Shown: piece by piece, positions 8,754-18,371 of the stretch
Numbering within the stretch: the first letter of the stretch is position 1
How the letters are laid out: every line of letters starts with the position of its first letter
Origin: Kitasatospora cheerisanensis KCTC 2395
GTDB lineage: Bacteria > Actinomycetota > Actinomycetes > Streptomycetales > Streptomycetaceae
Direction of reading: 5' to 3'
DNA length: 64,000 nt
Assembly (NCBI RefSeq): GCF_000696185.1
Contig: NZ_KK853997.1
Span: 7,503,441 to 7,567,440 of the forward strand
Made by a program: the position numbers and the translations under genes
The notes under the pieces: generated by a model
What the model was told of the DNA's origin: nothing
The model's database searches: none
What the model saw: only the letters and a program-made list of their open reading frames with translations

Positions 8754-8778
8754 ATTCGGGACAACTGGTATCCGGAAT
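8754..8778. promoter_or_regulatory. Inverted-repeat operator upstream of the MFS gene
   Basis: ATTCGGGA-N9-TCCGGAAT, 18-42 bp upstream of the MFS start codon. An almost identical element (ATTCGGGA-N9-TCCGGGAT) lies immediately upstream of the neighbouring Rrf2 gene. The shared arms, equal spacer and positions make this a good candidate for the Rrf2 protein's binding site. Confidence 0.65.
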
Positions 8779-8816
8779 CGGCGCAGTCGGGTGCGCCGGG
8801 GGTGCGGCGGGGCGGA

Positions 8817-9304
8817 TCAGGCGGCCGAGGCGAGGCGGGCGTAGTTGCGGCGGACCCGGGCGACGGACGCCGCCGGGGCCTCCCGGGCCAGCTCGGCGAC
8901 GGTGCGGGCGGCGAGCTCGCGGCGCCAGGCGAGTTCCGCGCGGCGCATCGCCGCCGCGATCCCGCACGGGCGGGCGAACTCGCGGTCGGCCGCGCCCTCC
9001 GCGGAGACGCCGCGCTGCCGGATCTCGGCGCACGCGAACAGCGGATCGGCCCCCTCGACGGCCGTCACCACGTCCATCATGGTGATCCGCCCGGGGTCGC
9101 GGGCCAGCCGGACGCCGCCGCGCGGCCCGAGACCGACGTCAACAGGCCCGCCCGGGTGAGCCGTTGCAGCACCTTGTTGAGGTACGTCGGCGACAGCTCG
9201 AACATCGCCGCGAGCCGAGCCGAGGGCACCGGGCCGGGTTCGTCCAGCCACACCAGGGTGAGGCAGCAGTGCAGCCCCCACTCGACGCCTTCGCTCGTCC
9301 GCAT
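8817..9304 (-). CDS. Rrf2-family transcriptional regulator, one frameshift as read
   Basis: About 162 residues once a single base is added near 9127, which restores the Rrf2 wing sequence SGPRGGVRLARDP. The N-terminal winged helix reads VEWGLHCCLTLVWL and LSPTYLNKVLQRLTRAGLL. After the wing come PLFACAEIRQRG and RPCGIAAAM; there are two candidate effector-domain cysteines rather than the usual three Fe-S ligands, resembling YwnA/CymR-like members. ATG 9304 lies 7 nt after a TAGTAT -10 element, so the mRNA is probably leaderless. It likely represses itself and the adjacent MFS gene. Confidence 0.75.
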
Positions 9305-9329
9305 ATTCGGGATACTAGCTGTCCGGGAT
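9305..9329. promoter_or_regulatory. Inverted-repeat operator overlapping the Rrf2 promoter
   Basis: ATTCGGGA-N9-TCCGGGAT directly abuts the Rrf2 start codon and contains the minus-strand -10 element TAGTAT (9312-9317). A repressor bound here would cover the transcription start, which suggests autoregulation. The element also contains the last codons of the neighbouring TPR-protein gene. Its twin is at 8754-8778. Confidence 0.65.
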
Positions 9330-12300
9330 CGCGCCCGCCGGGAGTTCGTCGATCGCGGCCAGGATGCCGGTCAACTGCGCCACCACGCCGTCGAATTCGG
9401 CGGGCCGCTCGGCGGCCAGCGCCCGAACGAGGTCGAGCGCCTCCCGCGCGGTGGCCCGGGCCTCGCCGCGGCGGCCGAGGTTGAGCTGGACCACGGCGAG
9501 CACGCGCAGGGCGGCGGCCAGCGGCGACCTGCGGAGACCGGGATCGGCCCGGCAGATACGGACGGCTTCGAGCGCGGGCGCGAGGGCTTCCGGTACGCGA
9601 CCGGCCATGCCGGACTGGGTGGCCAGGACGATCAGCGCATGGGCCAGCAGCGGGAGATGAGTGCCGGGGTCGGCCTCCGCGAGGGCCCGCCGGAGGACCG
9701 CCGCCTCCTCGGCCAGGGCCAGGCCCTCCGCCCACTGGTCGGGTTCGTCCAGACAGTCGGCGAGGTTGGTCAACGCAGCGGCGAGCAGGGCGAGATGACG
9801 CCCCGGCACGGCTTCGTCAAGGCTGCGGCACAGGTCGAGGGCGTCGCGGCCACAGGCGGCCGCAGGGCCGGCGGTCCCGGCGAGGCGGAGCTCCTCGGAG
9901 AGCCGGAGCAGTGCGAGGACCAGCCGGGGCAGGTGGGTGCCCGGATCCGCGGTGGCCAGGGCGGTGCAGACCTCGACGGCCTCCGCACCCAGGGGCACCG
10001 CGTCGAGGTGCCGGCCCAGGTGGCCGAGCGTGTCGGCGAGGCGCTCCAAGGAGTCGGCCAGCTGGAGGAGATCGGCCGGCCGGTCGAGCCCGCGGAGCAG
10101 GTCCACCGCTTCCCGGCCGGCCGGCAGCGCCTCCTCCGGGCGGTCGAGCATGAGGAGGTGATTGGCCAAGTGGCCGAGAGCGCTGGCGAGTTTGGGCGCG
10201 TGGACGGTGCGGGAGCGCTCGGCCAGCAAGCGGTAGAGCGCCACCGCCTCCTGAGCGGCCGTCATGCCCTCCTCGGCCCGGCCCTGGTGACCCAGATGGC
10301 GGGAGAGGCAGATCAGCGCTGCGGCGAGGTGGCCCGCGTGCGCGTCCTGCGGTGTCGTGCGCAGGGTACGGGCGACGGCCACGGACTCCCGGGCCCGGGC
10401 CAGTGCTTCGGTGCTCCGGCCGAGCGCGTCGAGGTGGTCGGCGAGGGCGGTCAGGACGACGATCAGCTCGGGCAGGCGGGCGTCCGGATTCCCGGCCGCG
10501 AGCCGGCGGAGCAGGGCGGTCGCCTCCTCGGCGGACGCCAGCCCCTGTTCCGGCCGACCGAGCAGGTGGCAGGCCTGGGATTCGTTCGTCAGCGCGCCGG
10601 CCAGGGCGGGCAGGTAAGCGTCCGGATCCCCCTCCGCGAGCACCCGGTAGGCGGCCACCGTACGGCCGGCGGCAGTGACGGCCTCGGGAAGGCGGCCGAG
10701 CTCACCCAGTCGAACCGTCAGCGTGGCCAGCGCGGCCGCCCGTTGCCGGACGTGGCTTCCGGCGAGCTTCTGGTAGAGGGCGACCGCTTCCTGGACGGCG
10801 GCCAGACCGTCCTCGTGCCGACCGAGCGTTCCGAGGACGTTGGACTGGGTGAGCAACGCGCCGGCCAGTCCCGGGAGACCCGCTTCGCCGCGCCCCCGGT
10901 GCAGTGCCACGGCCTCCACCGCCGCGGTCAGCCCGTCGTCCGGCCGGTGGGCCCTGGCGAGCCGTGAAGCGAGACTGCCGAGCGCGGAGGCCAGAGCCTC
11001 GGCGTGGCGTTCCGGATCGACGGCGTGGAAGGCACGGTACAACGCGACCGCCTCCTCGACGGCCGTCAGGCTCTCCTCCGTGCGGCCGAGCTGCCTCGTC
11101 CGCACGGAGAGCTCGTTGAGCGCCGTCGCCAGGTGCAGCCCGTACCGGTCGGGGTCGGTGGCGGCCGGCTCTCGCAGACGTCCCGTCAGAACCCGCGCGA
11201 GGAAGGCGGCCTCGTGCACCAGGGCCTGGCTGGCGTTCGGGAGCAGGTCGCTGAGGTCCATCAGCTCCCGCAGCGGTGCCCCCGGGTCCTGGACGATCGC
11301 CCGCAGGGCGGCCAGCAGCGGGCCCGGACGGGGGCTGCGGGTGGCCAGGCGGACGAAGTGCGGGGCCAGCGTGGTGCGGTGACGGACGCACAGGGAGGTC
11401 AGGTGGGGGTCGAGGCGGCCGGCGAGGGCGGGGTGGGCGGCGGCGCGGGTGTAGACGGTGAGGAGGTGGGCGGTGCGGTCGGGGCCGAGCGCGGGGAGGA
11501 GCTGCTCGGGGAGGGCCGGGTCGGTGTCGAGGACGCGGGCGATGTGGCGTTCGGCGAGGCGGTCGGGCGGCAGCGGGGCGAACGGCTGGGGCGCGGGCGC
11601 GGGGTAGAGCGCGCCGAGCCAGGCCGTCACGGTGTCCCGGCGGTCGCGGGACCGGTCGGCCAGCGCCGGGAGCCGGCGCCACAGCAGGTCGGCCTGCTCG
11701 CGGTCGGCCGCCCCGGCCAGGTTCGCCGCCGCGACGACCGCGTCCAGCGCCCGCGCCGACAGCGCGGGCGCGAGACCGAGCGCGCTCGCGGTGCGCTGCC
11801 AGTAGCGGCGCTCGTGGCCCAGCAGCCGGTCCTCCACCGCGGCCGCGCCGTGCCCGGCCGGGGACTCCGCGCCGCCGGTGGTGTCGAGCAGGTCGGCCAG
11901 CGCCGCCATCTGCAGGGTCAGCGCGTTGCCGTACCCGGGCTGGTCCAGCCCGGACGCCATCGGCATCGCGGCGGCCACGCCCGCCCAGTCCGGCCCCGAC
12001 TGGCCGTCGACCAGGGGCAGTGCGGCGGCCAGCGCCTCCAGCGCGGCCCGGTACGCGGCCGGGCGGCCCGCCGGGTCGTCCTGGAGCGGGTCGAGCCGCC
12101 GGGTCGGGGCGTGCTCCAGGAGGTCCTGGGCCAGGTCGTCGGCGGTGACGGCCTGCTGCCACCAGTCGCCGTCGGTACGGGCCAGCAGCAGGAGCTTGAA
12201 CGCGGACGGACCGCGGTGCGCGGCCGCCGCCGCGACCAGCGCGGCCAACTGCCCGGTGCGGTGCTCCGCGTAGTCGAGGACGACCAGCAGCGGACGCGCC

Positions 12301-13241
12301 GCCCACCGACACTCCGTCAACTCCTGCGCCCCGGCGTCCGGGCGCGGCCACAGCACCGCCCACTGCCGCCCCGACAGCCGGGCCGCCAGCTCGTGCGCCA
12401 GCCGGGTCTTGCCCTGCCCGCCGGGCCCGTGCAGCAGCCAGGCACCGAAGCCGCCGCGCCCGCACCAGTCCGTCAACTCGTCCAGCAGCGCGTCCCGCCC
12501 GTGGAACGGCACCGCCTGCCGGGCCGCCCGCAGCAGCGCCGCGGGGGAGCGGACCGGCCCGCCGCCCGGTCCGGGGCGAGCGCCGGATCCGCCAGGTGCC
12601 GCAGCTCGACCGGCTCCAGCGCGGCCGGCACCCCGTGCGCCGCCAGCACGGCCCGGAACGCCGGGTCGTGGAGCAGCACGTAGGCGGGCACCAGGTTCAG
12701 CTGCGCCCCGCCCGAGTGCGCCCGCTCCGAGGCGACCACGCCGGTCAGCAGCTCCTCGCAGTGCACCGCGGCCCCCGACAGGCCGCCCCAGGCGGACCCG
12801 TCGGACCACTGCGGCGGGTGCTGGCGCAGGTCCATCACGTGCCGGTTGTCGGCGAAGCCGGTGCCCGGGTTCAACTCCCCGAGCAGCTGCACCGCCTCCG
12901 CGGGCCGGCCGGGACGCTGGGCGAGCTCCGGCAGGCCCCAGGTCTCGCAGACCGTGCCCGGACGGTCCGTCACCAGCCGCCCCCAGCGCACCGGTCCGGG
13001 CGGCTCCGGCCACAGCGACGCGTCGACCAGCAGCAGCGCGGCGTCGTCCCGGCCGCCCGGGGTGCCGCACCACAGCACCTCGGCGCCGACCGGGCCCGCG
13101 CCCGCGGGCCGGAACACCTCGACGCCTCCGCCCGCCCGGCGCCCACCACATGAGCGGAGGTCAGCACCAGCCGCCCGCCGACCGCGTACCCCGAACCCGG
13201 ACCGCCCGGGCCACGGACCCCACCAGCCGCGACCGCTCCAC
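9315..13241 (-). CDS. Trypsin-like protease / P-loop NTPase / TPR protein, three frameshifts as read
   Basis: Giant protein (about 1,300 residues) with three parts. The N-terminal trypsin-like domain has a complete triad: His in LTSAHVV, Asp in the DDAALLLVD segment, Ser in WGGLSGAAV. The central STAND/NACHT-like NTPase follows FHGRDALLDEL, with Walker A HGPGGQGKTR and Walker B-like PLLVVLDYAE. The C-terminal half (about 9.3-11.3 kb) is at least ten TPR-like repeats of about 50 residues (LGRxEEAL...EAVALYR). Frameshifts near 13209, 13131 and 12559 each need one added base. GTG 13241 follows a GGAGGG site. Such multidomain proteins are common in actinomycetes and are thought to act in signalling or defence; the role here is unknown. 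Confidence 0.75.
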
Positions 13242-13350
13242 GCCGCTCCCGCCCTCCCCGAACCTGCGAACCGCACCAGCGTAGAGGGGCGTCCGCGGGC
13301 ACGGGCGCGGGCCGCACCCGCCGAACGGCAGGTGCGGCCCGCGGAGTCGC

Positions 13351-13860
13351 TCAGGCGAGGTCGAGGTAGAACTTCTCGTCACCGCCGCCGTTGGCGTTGA
13401 TCTGGCAGTTCACCGTGCCGCCGGGGCCGGTCGCGGCGGTCACGCCGCTGCCGACCACCAAACGCAGGAAATGGTTGGGAAAAGCCGTCGCCGATTCGAA
13501 CGAGAACGAGCCGTTCGCCTGCGGGCGGAGGGTGTACATCTCGTACGCCATGGCGCCGAACTGACAGTTGACCGCTCCTCCGCCGGCCATGGTGTCCGGA
13601 ACTCCGGCGCCGTCCATGCGGAGGAAAACGCCGGGGAAAGCCACCGACTCGAATGCGAACGAACCGTCACTCTGCGGCCGGACCCGGAATGCCGTCCAGG
13701 GGCCGGTGCCGAACTGGCAGTTGACCTTTCCGGCGCCGCCGCCGGCGAACTCGGTCACGCCGGTGCCGTCCATGCGCAGGTAGATGTTCGGGTAGTGGTC
13801 CGACTGGATCGTGACCGGGGCGTCGCCGAGCTTCGCGAGGTCGGCCGCTGACAGAGGCAT
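13351..13860 (-). CDS. Three-repeat beta-trefoil-like protein
   Basis: 169 residues built of three homologous units of about 50 residues. Each contains a HYPNIYLRMDG / FPGVFLRMDG / FPNHFLRLVVG segment followed by a VNCQF/VNCQI segment, with SDGSFAFES or NGSFSFES between. Three-fold symmetry with hydrophobic strands suggests a beta-trefoil of the fascin/lectin type. There is no signal peptide. ATG 13858-13860 with GGAGAC upstream fits the start; an in-frame extension further upstream lacks repeat structure. Ligand and role are unknown. Confidence 0.6.
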   Translation of the reverse strand: MPLSAADLAKLGDAPVTIQSDHYPNIYLRMDGTGVTEFAGGGAGKVNCQFGTGPWTAFRVRPQSDGSFAFESVAFPGVFLRMDGAGVPDTMAGGGAVNCQFGAMAYEMYTLRPQANGSFSFESATAFPNHFLRLVVGSGVTAATGPGGTVNCQINANGGGDEKFYLDLA

Positions 13861-14240
13861 GAGGGTGTCTCCTTGATCCGGGCGAGTTTGCGGACGAGTT
13901 GCGGACAAGGGCCTTCGAGGGTGCGTCGAGCCGTGCGGAACCGCCACTTTCGCGCGCTGAATTCCGGAATCGGCAGACCTGTCGACGCCGAACCGGAAAG
14001 CATGGTGAATCGCCGGACAGGGCGGCATTTCCGCCGCCGACGATGAATGTGCCGCCCCCGCTTGTCTTTCCTGCTGTCGCAGGCCCCGCACCGACTGTAA
14101 TCGGGCCGGTGCGGGCTGTCCAGAGTCCCTGCTTCCGCTTAGCCGGGCGGATCATGGAATGCGCCCGCGAAAGGCCCATTGACCTGGGAGCGGCGGGAAT
14201 GCCGAGGGCGGAAATTCCGGTCGGAACGGTGGGGGACGGT
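13861..14240. other. 380-bp intergenic region
   Basis: Gap between the lectin-like gene and the acyl-CoA dehydrogenase gene, both on the minus strand. It is noticeably less G+C-rich than its surroundings and should hold the promoter of the lectin-like gene. A perfect 10-bp palindrome, ATTCCGGAAT, sits around 13963-13972. I see no credible coding frame or RNA. Confidence 0.5.
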
Positions 14241-16037
14241 TCAGAACCACTCCGACGGGGTGTCGGCGGCCGTCCGGTCCAGCGCGTCGAGGAGGTCGAA
14301 CTGCGGGCCGGTACGGGGGAGTTCGACCCGGAAGAACCAGCGGGCGGCCTGCCGCTTGCCGTGGTGGAACGCGGAGTCGGCGCCGCCCAGCGCCAGGTAC
14401 TGCTCCAGCCAGATCCAGGCCAGCACCACGTGGCCGACCGCCTCCAGGTACACCGAGGCGTTCGGCAGCGCCACCTCCGGGTCGCCGGACGCCCACAGCA
14501 CGCCGGTGGTGTGCCGCACCCGCCCGGCGGCGGCCTCCAGCGCGGCCGCGAACTGCCCGGCCTCGCCGCCGAGTTGGGCCGCCCGGGCGGCGGTCGCCGC
14601 GAACGCGTCCAGCAGCACCGCCAGGCCCGCGCCGCCGCCGCGCACCACCTTGCGGCCTAGCAGGTCGAGCGCCTGGATCCCGTGCGTGCCCTCGTGGATC
14701 GCGTTCAGCCGGTTGTCCCGGTAGAACTGCTCCACCGGGTGGTCGCGCGTGTAGCCGTACCCGCCGTGCACCTGGATCGCCAGGTCGTTCGCCGCCAGGC
14801 ACCACTGCGACGGCCAGCTCTTCGCCACCGGCGTCAGCACCTCCAGCAGCTGCCCCGCCGCCGCCCGCGCGGCCGGATCCGGCGCGGTCCGCTGCTCGTC
14901 GATCAGCCGGCTGCAGTACAGGCCGAGCGCCAACGCCCCCTCCACGTACGACTTCTGGGCCAGCAGCAGCCGCCGGACGTCCGGGTGCCCGACGATCGGC
15001 AGCTGCGGCGCGGACGGGTCACGGCCCGTCAGCGGACGGCCCTGCGGACGGGAGCGGGCGTACTCCAGCGCGTGCAGGTACCCCGTGTACCCGAGGGCCG
15101 CCGCGCCCAGGCCGACGCCCGTCCGGGCCTCGTTCATCATGTGGAACATGCAGGCCAGCCCCTGGTGCAGCTCGCCCACCAACTCGCCCACCGCACCCGG
15201 CTCACCGCCCGGACGGTGCCGCCCCTCGCCGAAGTTCAGCACCGTGTTGACCGTCCCCCGGTAGCCCATCTTGTGGTTCAGCCCCGCGAGCACCACGTCG
15301 TTCCGCTCGCCGAGCGAACCGTCCGCCGCCACCAGGTACTTGGGCACCGCGAACAGCGACAGGCCCCTCACCCCGGCCGGTGCGCCCGGGGTCCGCGCCA
15401 GCACCAGGTGGACGATGTTCTCGCTCAACTCGTGGTCGCCGCCGGAGATCCACATCTTCGTCCCGAACAGCCGGTACCCGCCGTCCGGCCGGGGCTCGGC
15501 CGTGGTCCGCACGTCCGCCAGCGAGGAGCCGGCCTGCGGCTCGGACAGGCACATGGTGCCGAAGAAGCGCCCGGCGGCGAGCGGCCGCACCAGGCGCTCG
15601 CGCTGCTCCGAAGTGCCGTACACGGCGAGCAGGTTGGCGTTGGCGACGGTCAGGAACGGGTAGGCCGCGGTGCCGACGTTCGCCGCCTGGAACCAGGCCG
15701 TGCAGGCGTTCGCCAGCAGCGTCGGCAACTGCTGGCCGCCCAGGTCGTGGTCCATCGCCGCGGCCATCAGCCCCGAGTCGACGAACACCTTCAGCGCCGC
15801 CCCCACCTCCGGGTGCAGCACCACCCGCTCGCCGTCGAAGCGCGGCTCCTCGACGTCGTTGCGGCGGTTGTGCGGGGCGAAGTGCCGTGCGGCGAGCTCC
15901 TGGGCGAGATCCAGCACCGCGTCGAAGGTCTCCCGGTCGTGCTCCGCGAACCGCTCCCGCGCGATCAGCTCCTCCGCCCCCAGCCAGTCGTACAGCAGGA
16001 AGTCCAGATCCCGGCGGGACAGCAGGAGTTCGGCCAT
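14241..16037 (-). CDS. Acyl-CoA dehydrogenase, DmdC-like long form
   Basis: FAD-dependent acyl-CoA dehydrogenase of 598 residues, the length of the DmdC/AidB-like branch rather than the roughly 380-residue classical enzymes. Landmarks are the FAD-binding MCLSEPQAGSSLADV (about residue 160), MWISGGDHE, the helical HGGYGYTRDHPVEQFYRDNR segment and a catalytic-glutamate motif IHEGTHGIQALDLLGRK. A C-terminal domain of about 130 residues follows, as in 3-methylmercaptopropionyl-CoA dehydrogenases. It probably works in acyl-CoA catabolism; exact substrate unknown. Monocistronic by context. Confidence 0.88.
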   Translation of the reverse strand: MAELLLSRRDLDFLLYDWLGAEELIARERFAEHDRETFDAVLDLAQELAARHFAPHNRRNDVEEPRFDGERVVLHPEVGAALKVFVDSGLMAAAMDHDLGGQQLPTLLANACTAWFQAANVGTAAYPFLTVANANLLAVYGTSEQRERLVRPLAAGRFFGTMCLSEPQAGSSLADVRTTAEPRPDGGYRLFGTKMWISGGDHELSENIVHLVLARTPGAPAGVRGLSLFAVPKYLVAADGSLGERNDVVLAGLNHKMGYRGTVNTVLNFGEGRHRPGGEPGAVGELVGELHQGLACMFHMMNEARTGVGLGAAALGYTGYLHALEYARSRPQGRPLTGRDPSAPQLPIVGHPDVRRLLLAQKSYVEGALALGLYCSRLIDEQRTAPDPAARAAAGQLLEVLTPVAKSWPSQWCLAANDLAIQVHGGYGYTRDHPVEQFYRDNRLNAIHEGTHGIQALDLLGRKVVRGGGAGLAVLLDAFAATAARAAQLGGEAGQFAAALEAAAGRVRHTTGVLWASGDPEVALPNASVYLEAVGHVVLAWIWLEQYLALGGADSAFHHGKRQAARWFFRVELPRTGPQFDLLDALDRTAADTPSEWF

Positions 16038-16156
16038 GGCACACCCCGATCACGAAGGAAGTCCGACGGCCGGAGAGACTAGTACCGCAACGGTGCCCGC
16101 CGCAGGGCCGGCGGTCCCGGCGGCGCCGACCGCCGATCAGCCGTGGGAGGGCTCGG

Positions 16157-17011
16157 ATGGACGTCGTCGAACGGGAGCTGACGGAGCCGTGGGAGGCGCT
16201 GCTGGTCGGGCCGGCGGGCGGGAGCGGGGCCGCGGTGGTGGTGCTGTCCGGATCCAGCGGGCGGGTCGAGCGGGAACGGGCGCGGCTGCTGGGGCGGGCC
16301 GGCGTGACGGCGCTGACGATCCGGTGGTTCGGCGGGCCGGGGCAGCCGCCGGGGGTGTGCGAGGTGCCGCTGGAGACCTTCACCGCGGCGGTCGACCTGC
16401 TGCGGGAGAACGGGGCGCGGCGGATCGGGATGCTCGGGACGTCGAAGGGCGCCGAGGCCGCGATGCTGACGGCCGTTCACGACCCGCGGGTGGACGCGGT
16501 GGTGGCGCTGGCGCCCACCTCGCTGGTGTGGAGCAACGTCGGTCCGGGCCGGGACGGCGCCGACCGGCCGCTCCGCTCCAGCTGGACCTGGCAGGGGCGG
16601 CCGCTGCCGTTCGTGCCGATCGACGAGACCTGGCGGCCCGGCGAGCCGGAGGGCCGGCCGGTGGCCATCCGCGGCTGGTACGAGCAGAGCCGGCGGACCT
16701 CCGCGGAGGCCGTCCCGGCGGCGGAGATCCCGGTGGAGGCGACCCGCGCCGAGCTGCTGCTGATCGCGGGCGGCGCGGACGCGATGTGGCCCGCCCTCCC
16801 GTTCGCCGAGCAACTCGCCGCGCGGCGGCGCGCGGCCGGCCTCGGCGTGCGGCTGGTGGAGCGCCCCGACGCCGGCCACCGGATCCGGCTCCCCGGCGAG
16901 AGCCCGGCGCCGGAGTCCGCGCAGTTCGACTACGGGGGGACGCCGGAGGCCGACGCCCTGCTCGGCGCGGCCGCGTGGCCGCACGTGGTACAGGTGCTGA
17001 CGGGCCGTTAG
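16157..17011 (+). CDS. Alpha/beta hydrolase, acyl-CoA thioester hydrolase/BAAT C-terminal type
   Basis: 284 residues from ATG 16157, preceded by GGGAGG. The alpha/beta-hydrolase core is visible: VVVLSGSSGR, the nucleophile elbow IGMLGTSKGAEAAM (nucleophile Ser in G-T-S-K-G, about residue 100), an Asp-containing AELLLIAGGADAMWP segment and a final His in PDAGHRIRLP. The GTSKG elbow is typical of the BAAT/acyl-CoA thioesterase C-terminal family. It diverges from the acyl-CoA dehydrogenase gene across a gap of about 120 bp, so a related role in acyl-CoA turnover is plausible. Confidence 0.8.
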   Translation: MDVVERELTEPWEALLVGPAGGSGAAVVVLSGSSGRVERERARLLGRAGVTALTIRWFGGPGQPPGVCEVPLETFTAAVDLLRENGARRIGMLGTSKGAEAAMLTAVHDPRVDAVVALAPTSLVWSNVGPGRDGADRPLRSSWTWQGRPLPFVPIDETWRPGEPEGRPVAIRGWYEQSRRTSAEAVPAAEIPVEATRAELLLIAGGADAMWPALPFAEQLAARRRAAGLGVRLVERPDAGHRIRLPGESPAPESAQFDYGGTPEADALLGAAAWPHVVQVLTGR

Positions 17012-17020
17012 AGCGGCCCG
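17001..17020. terminator. Hairpin between convergent genes
   Basis: Stem CGGGCCG / CGGCCCG (7 bp) with loop TTAGAG spans the stop of the hydrolase gene and reaches the end of the VOC gene on the other strand. Position and symmetry suit a bidirectional terminator. Confidence 0.5.
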
Positions 17021-17021
17021 G

Positions 17022-17405
17022 TCAGACGGCCGGGATGCGGGTGCGCAGCAGGCAGAAGACGTTGCCCTCGAGATCGGCGAGGACGTGCCAGCTCTCCTCG
17101 CCGCTCTGACCGACATCGGCGGGCTTCGCGCCGAGGGCGAGCAGACGGGCGAGTTCGGCGTCCTGGTCGCGGTCGGTGGGGCTGACGTCCAGGTGCAGCG
17201 GAAGCTTCGCCGGGCGCGGGTCGGCGGTCGGGCTGAGGATCAGCGTCGGCAGCGGCCCGCCGAATCCGACGCCGGGCGGCCCGATCTCGATACCGCCGTC
17301 GGGTTCGCGGCCCAGCTCGACGTAACCGAGGACCTCGCACCAGAAGGCGGCGAGCAGCTCGGGGTCGGCGCAGTCCAGGATCAGCTCGCTGATGCGGCAT
17401 GCCAT
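17022..17405 (-). CDS. VOC-family (glyoxalase-like) protein
   Basis: 127-residue single-domain member of the vicinal-oxygen-chelate superfamily. It begins MACRISELILDCADPELLAAFWCEVLGY, the standard first beta-alpha unit, and ends with WHVLADLEGNVFCLL, the conserved second-half D-x-E-G-N-x-F motif. ATG 17405 was chosen over an in-frame start further upstream because the domain begins there. Many actinomycete members of this type lack a known substrate. It converges with the hydrolase gene. Confidence 0.85.
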   Translation of the reverse strand: MACRISELILDCADPELLAAFWCEVLGYVELGREPDGGIEIGPPGVGFGGPLPTLILSPTADPRPAKLPLHLDVSPTDRDQDAELARLLALGAKPADVGQSGEESWHVLADLEGNVFCLLRTRIPAV

Positions 17406-17415
17406 GACGGGCAGT

Positions 17416-17703
17416 CTAGACGGGTTCGTCGCCGTCGGAGGAGCCACTGCGGCGGAGCAGCGAGCGCAGTGGGGCGGCGACCACTGCGGCGGTGCCGGAG
17501 GTGATCAGGAGGCAGGCTGCGAGGAGCAGTCCGTTGCGTCTGACCCGGCAGTCGGGGTTGAACTCGGCGGAGTAGCCGGGGCCGCCGAAGCCGGAGCCGC
17601 AGTAGAGGGTGCTGTGCCCGTCGTTGTCGTACGGGTCCGGGTACAGGCCGACCCCGGTTCCCACCAGGACCGCCAGGATTCCGGCCGCCACCATCCGACG
17701 CAT
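17416..17703 (-). CDS. Small two-TM membrane protein
   Basis: 95 residues with a hydrophobic N-terminal segment (about residues 4-20), a polar loop containing two cysteines (LYCGSGF and NPDCRVRR) that could form an extracytoplasmic disulfide, and a second hydrophobic segment (about 58-77) followed by a basic/acidic tail. This is a common arrangement among small streptomycete membrane proteins of unknown function. It lies just upstream of the VOC gene on the same strand. Confidence 0.55.
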   Translation of the reverse strand: MRRMVAAGILAVLVGTGVGLYPDPYDNDGHSTLYCGSGFGGPGYSAEFNPDCRVRRNGLLLAACLLITSGTAAVVAAPLRSLLRRSGSSDGDEPV

Positions 17704-17819
17704 GCGCCGCCTCCCGTTCGCTTCGCGGACCTGCCGTTCACGAGCACGGACGAGTGGCCGGGCCGATCGGTTGCGGTGCGGTCGGTGCCCGGGCGCCGCC
17801 GGGGCACTGGCCTGACGGC

Positions 17820-18371
17820 GTGACAGGGCGATCGAGCACCGTGGTGCTGATGTGCGGCCTTCCGGGGTCGGGGAAGACCACCTATGCGCGGGGGCTGGTG
17901 CGGCGGGGCTTCGCCCGGCTGTCGATCGACGAGGAGGTCTGGCGGCTGCTCGGGCAGCGGGACGCCGGACTCGTGCTGGCGGCCGAGGAGTTCGACCGGC
18001 TCAAGGAGGAGGTGCGCGGGCGGCAGCGGCGCGAGCTCGTCGAACTGCTGCGGGCCTGGCGGGACGTGGTGGTGGACTACAGCTGCTGGAGCCGCGCCGC
18101 CCGCGAGGACTACCAGCAGCTGGTCGAACAGCACGGCGGCCGCTGGGAGTTGGTGCACCTCAAGGCCGACCGGGCGACGCTGGAGCGCCGCCTGGAGGCG
18201 CGGAACCGCGAGGAGGGCGCCGACTCCGTGACGGTGGACCGGGCACTGTTCGACCGCTACGTCGCCATGTTCGAGGAGCCGGTCGGCGAGGGCGAGCAGC
18301 TCGTCCCGCAGCCCGCGCCGCCCGGCGGGCGGGCGGGCCTGAACGGCGGTCAGGCCCCGTCGTCGAGGTAG
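17820..18371 (+). CDS. P-loop kinase / zeta-toxin-like AAA protein
   Basis: 183 residues from GTG 17820, placing the P-loop GLPGSGKTTYA at residues about 13-23. It is followed by an RLSIDEEVWRLLG segment like those of gluconate/shikimate-type kinases and zeta toxins, a Walker-B-like VVVDYSCWSRAAREDY, and a LID-like RLEARNREEGADSVTV. It probably phosphorylates a small molecule or RNA; the substrate is unknown. No antitoxin gene is beside it. Its last 22 bp overlap the end of the convergent siderophore decarboxylase gene. Confidence 0.75.
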   Translation: MTGRSSTVVLMCGLPGSGKTTYARGLVRRGFARLSIDEEVWRLLGQRDAGLVLAAEEFDRLKEEVRGRQRRELVELLRAWRDVVVDYSCWSRAAREDYQQLVEQHGGRWELVHLKADRATLERRLEARNREEGADSVTVDRALFDRYVAMFEEPVGEGEQLVPQPAPPGGRAGLNGGQAPSSR

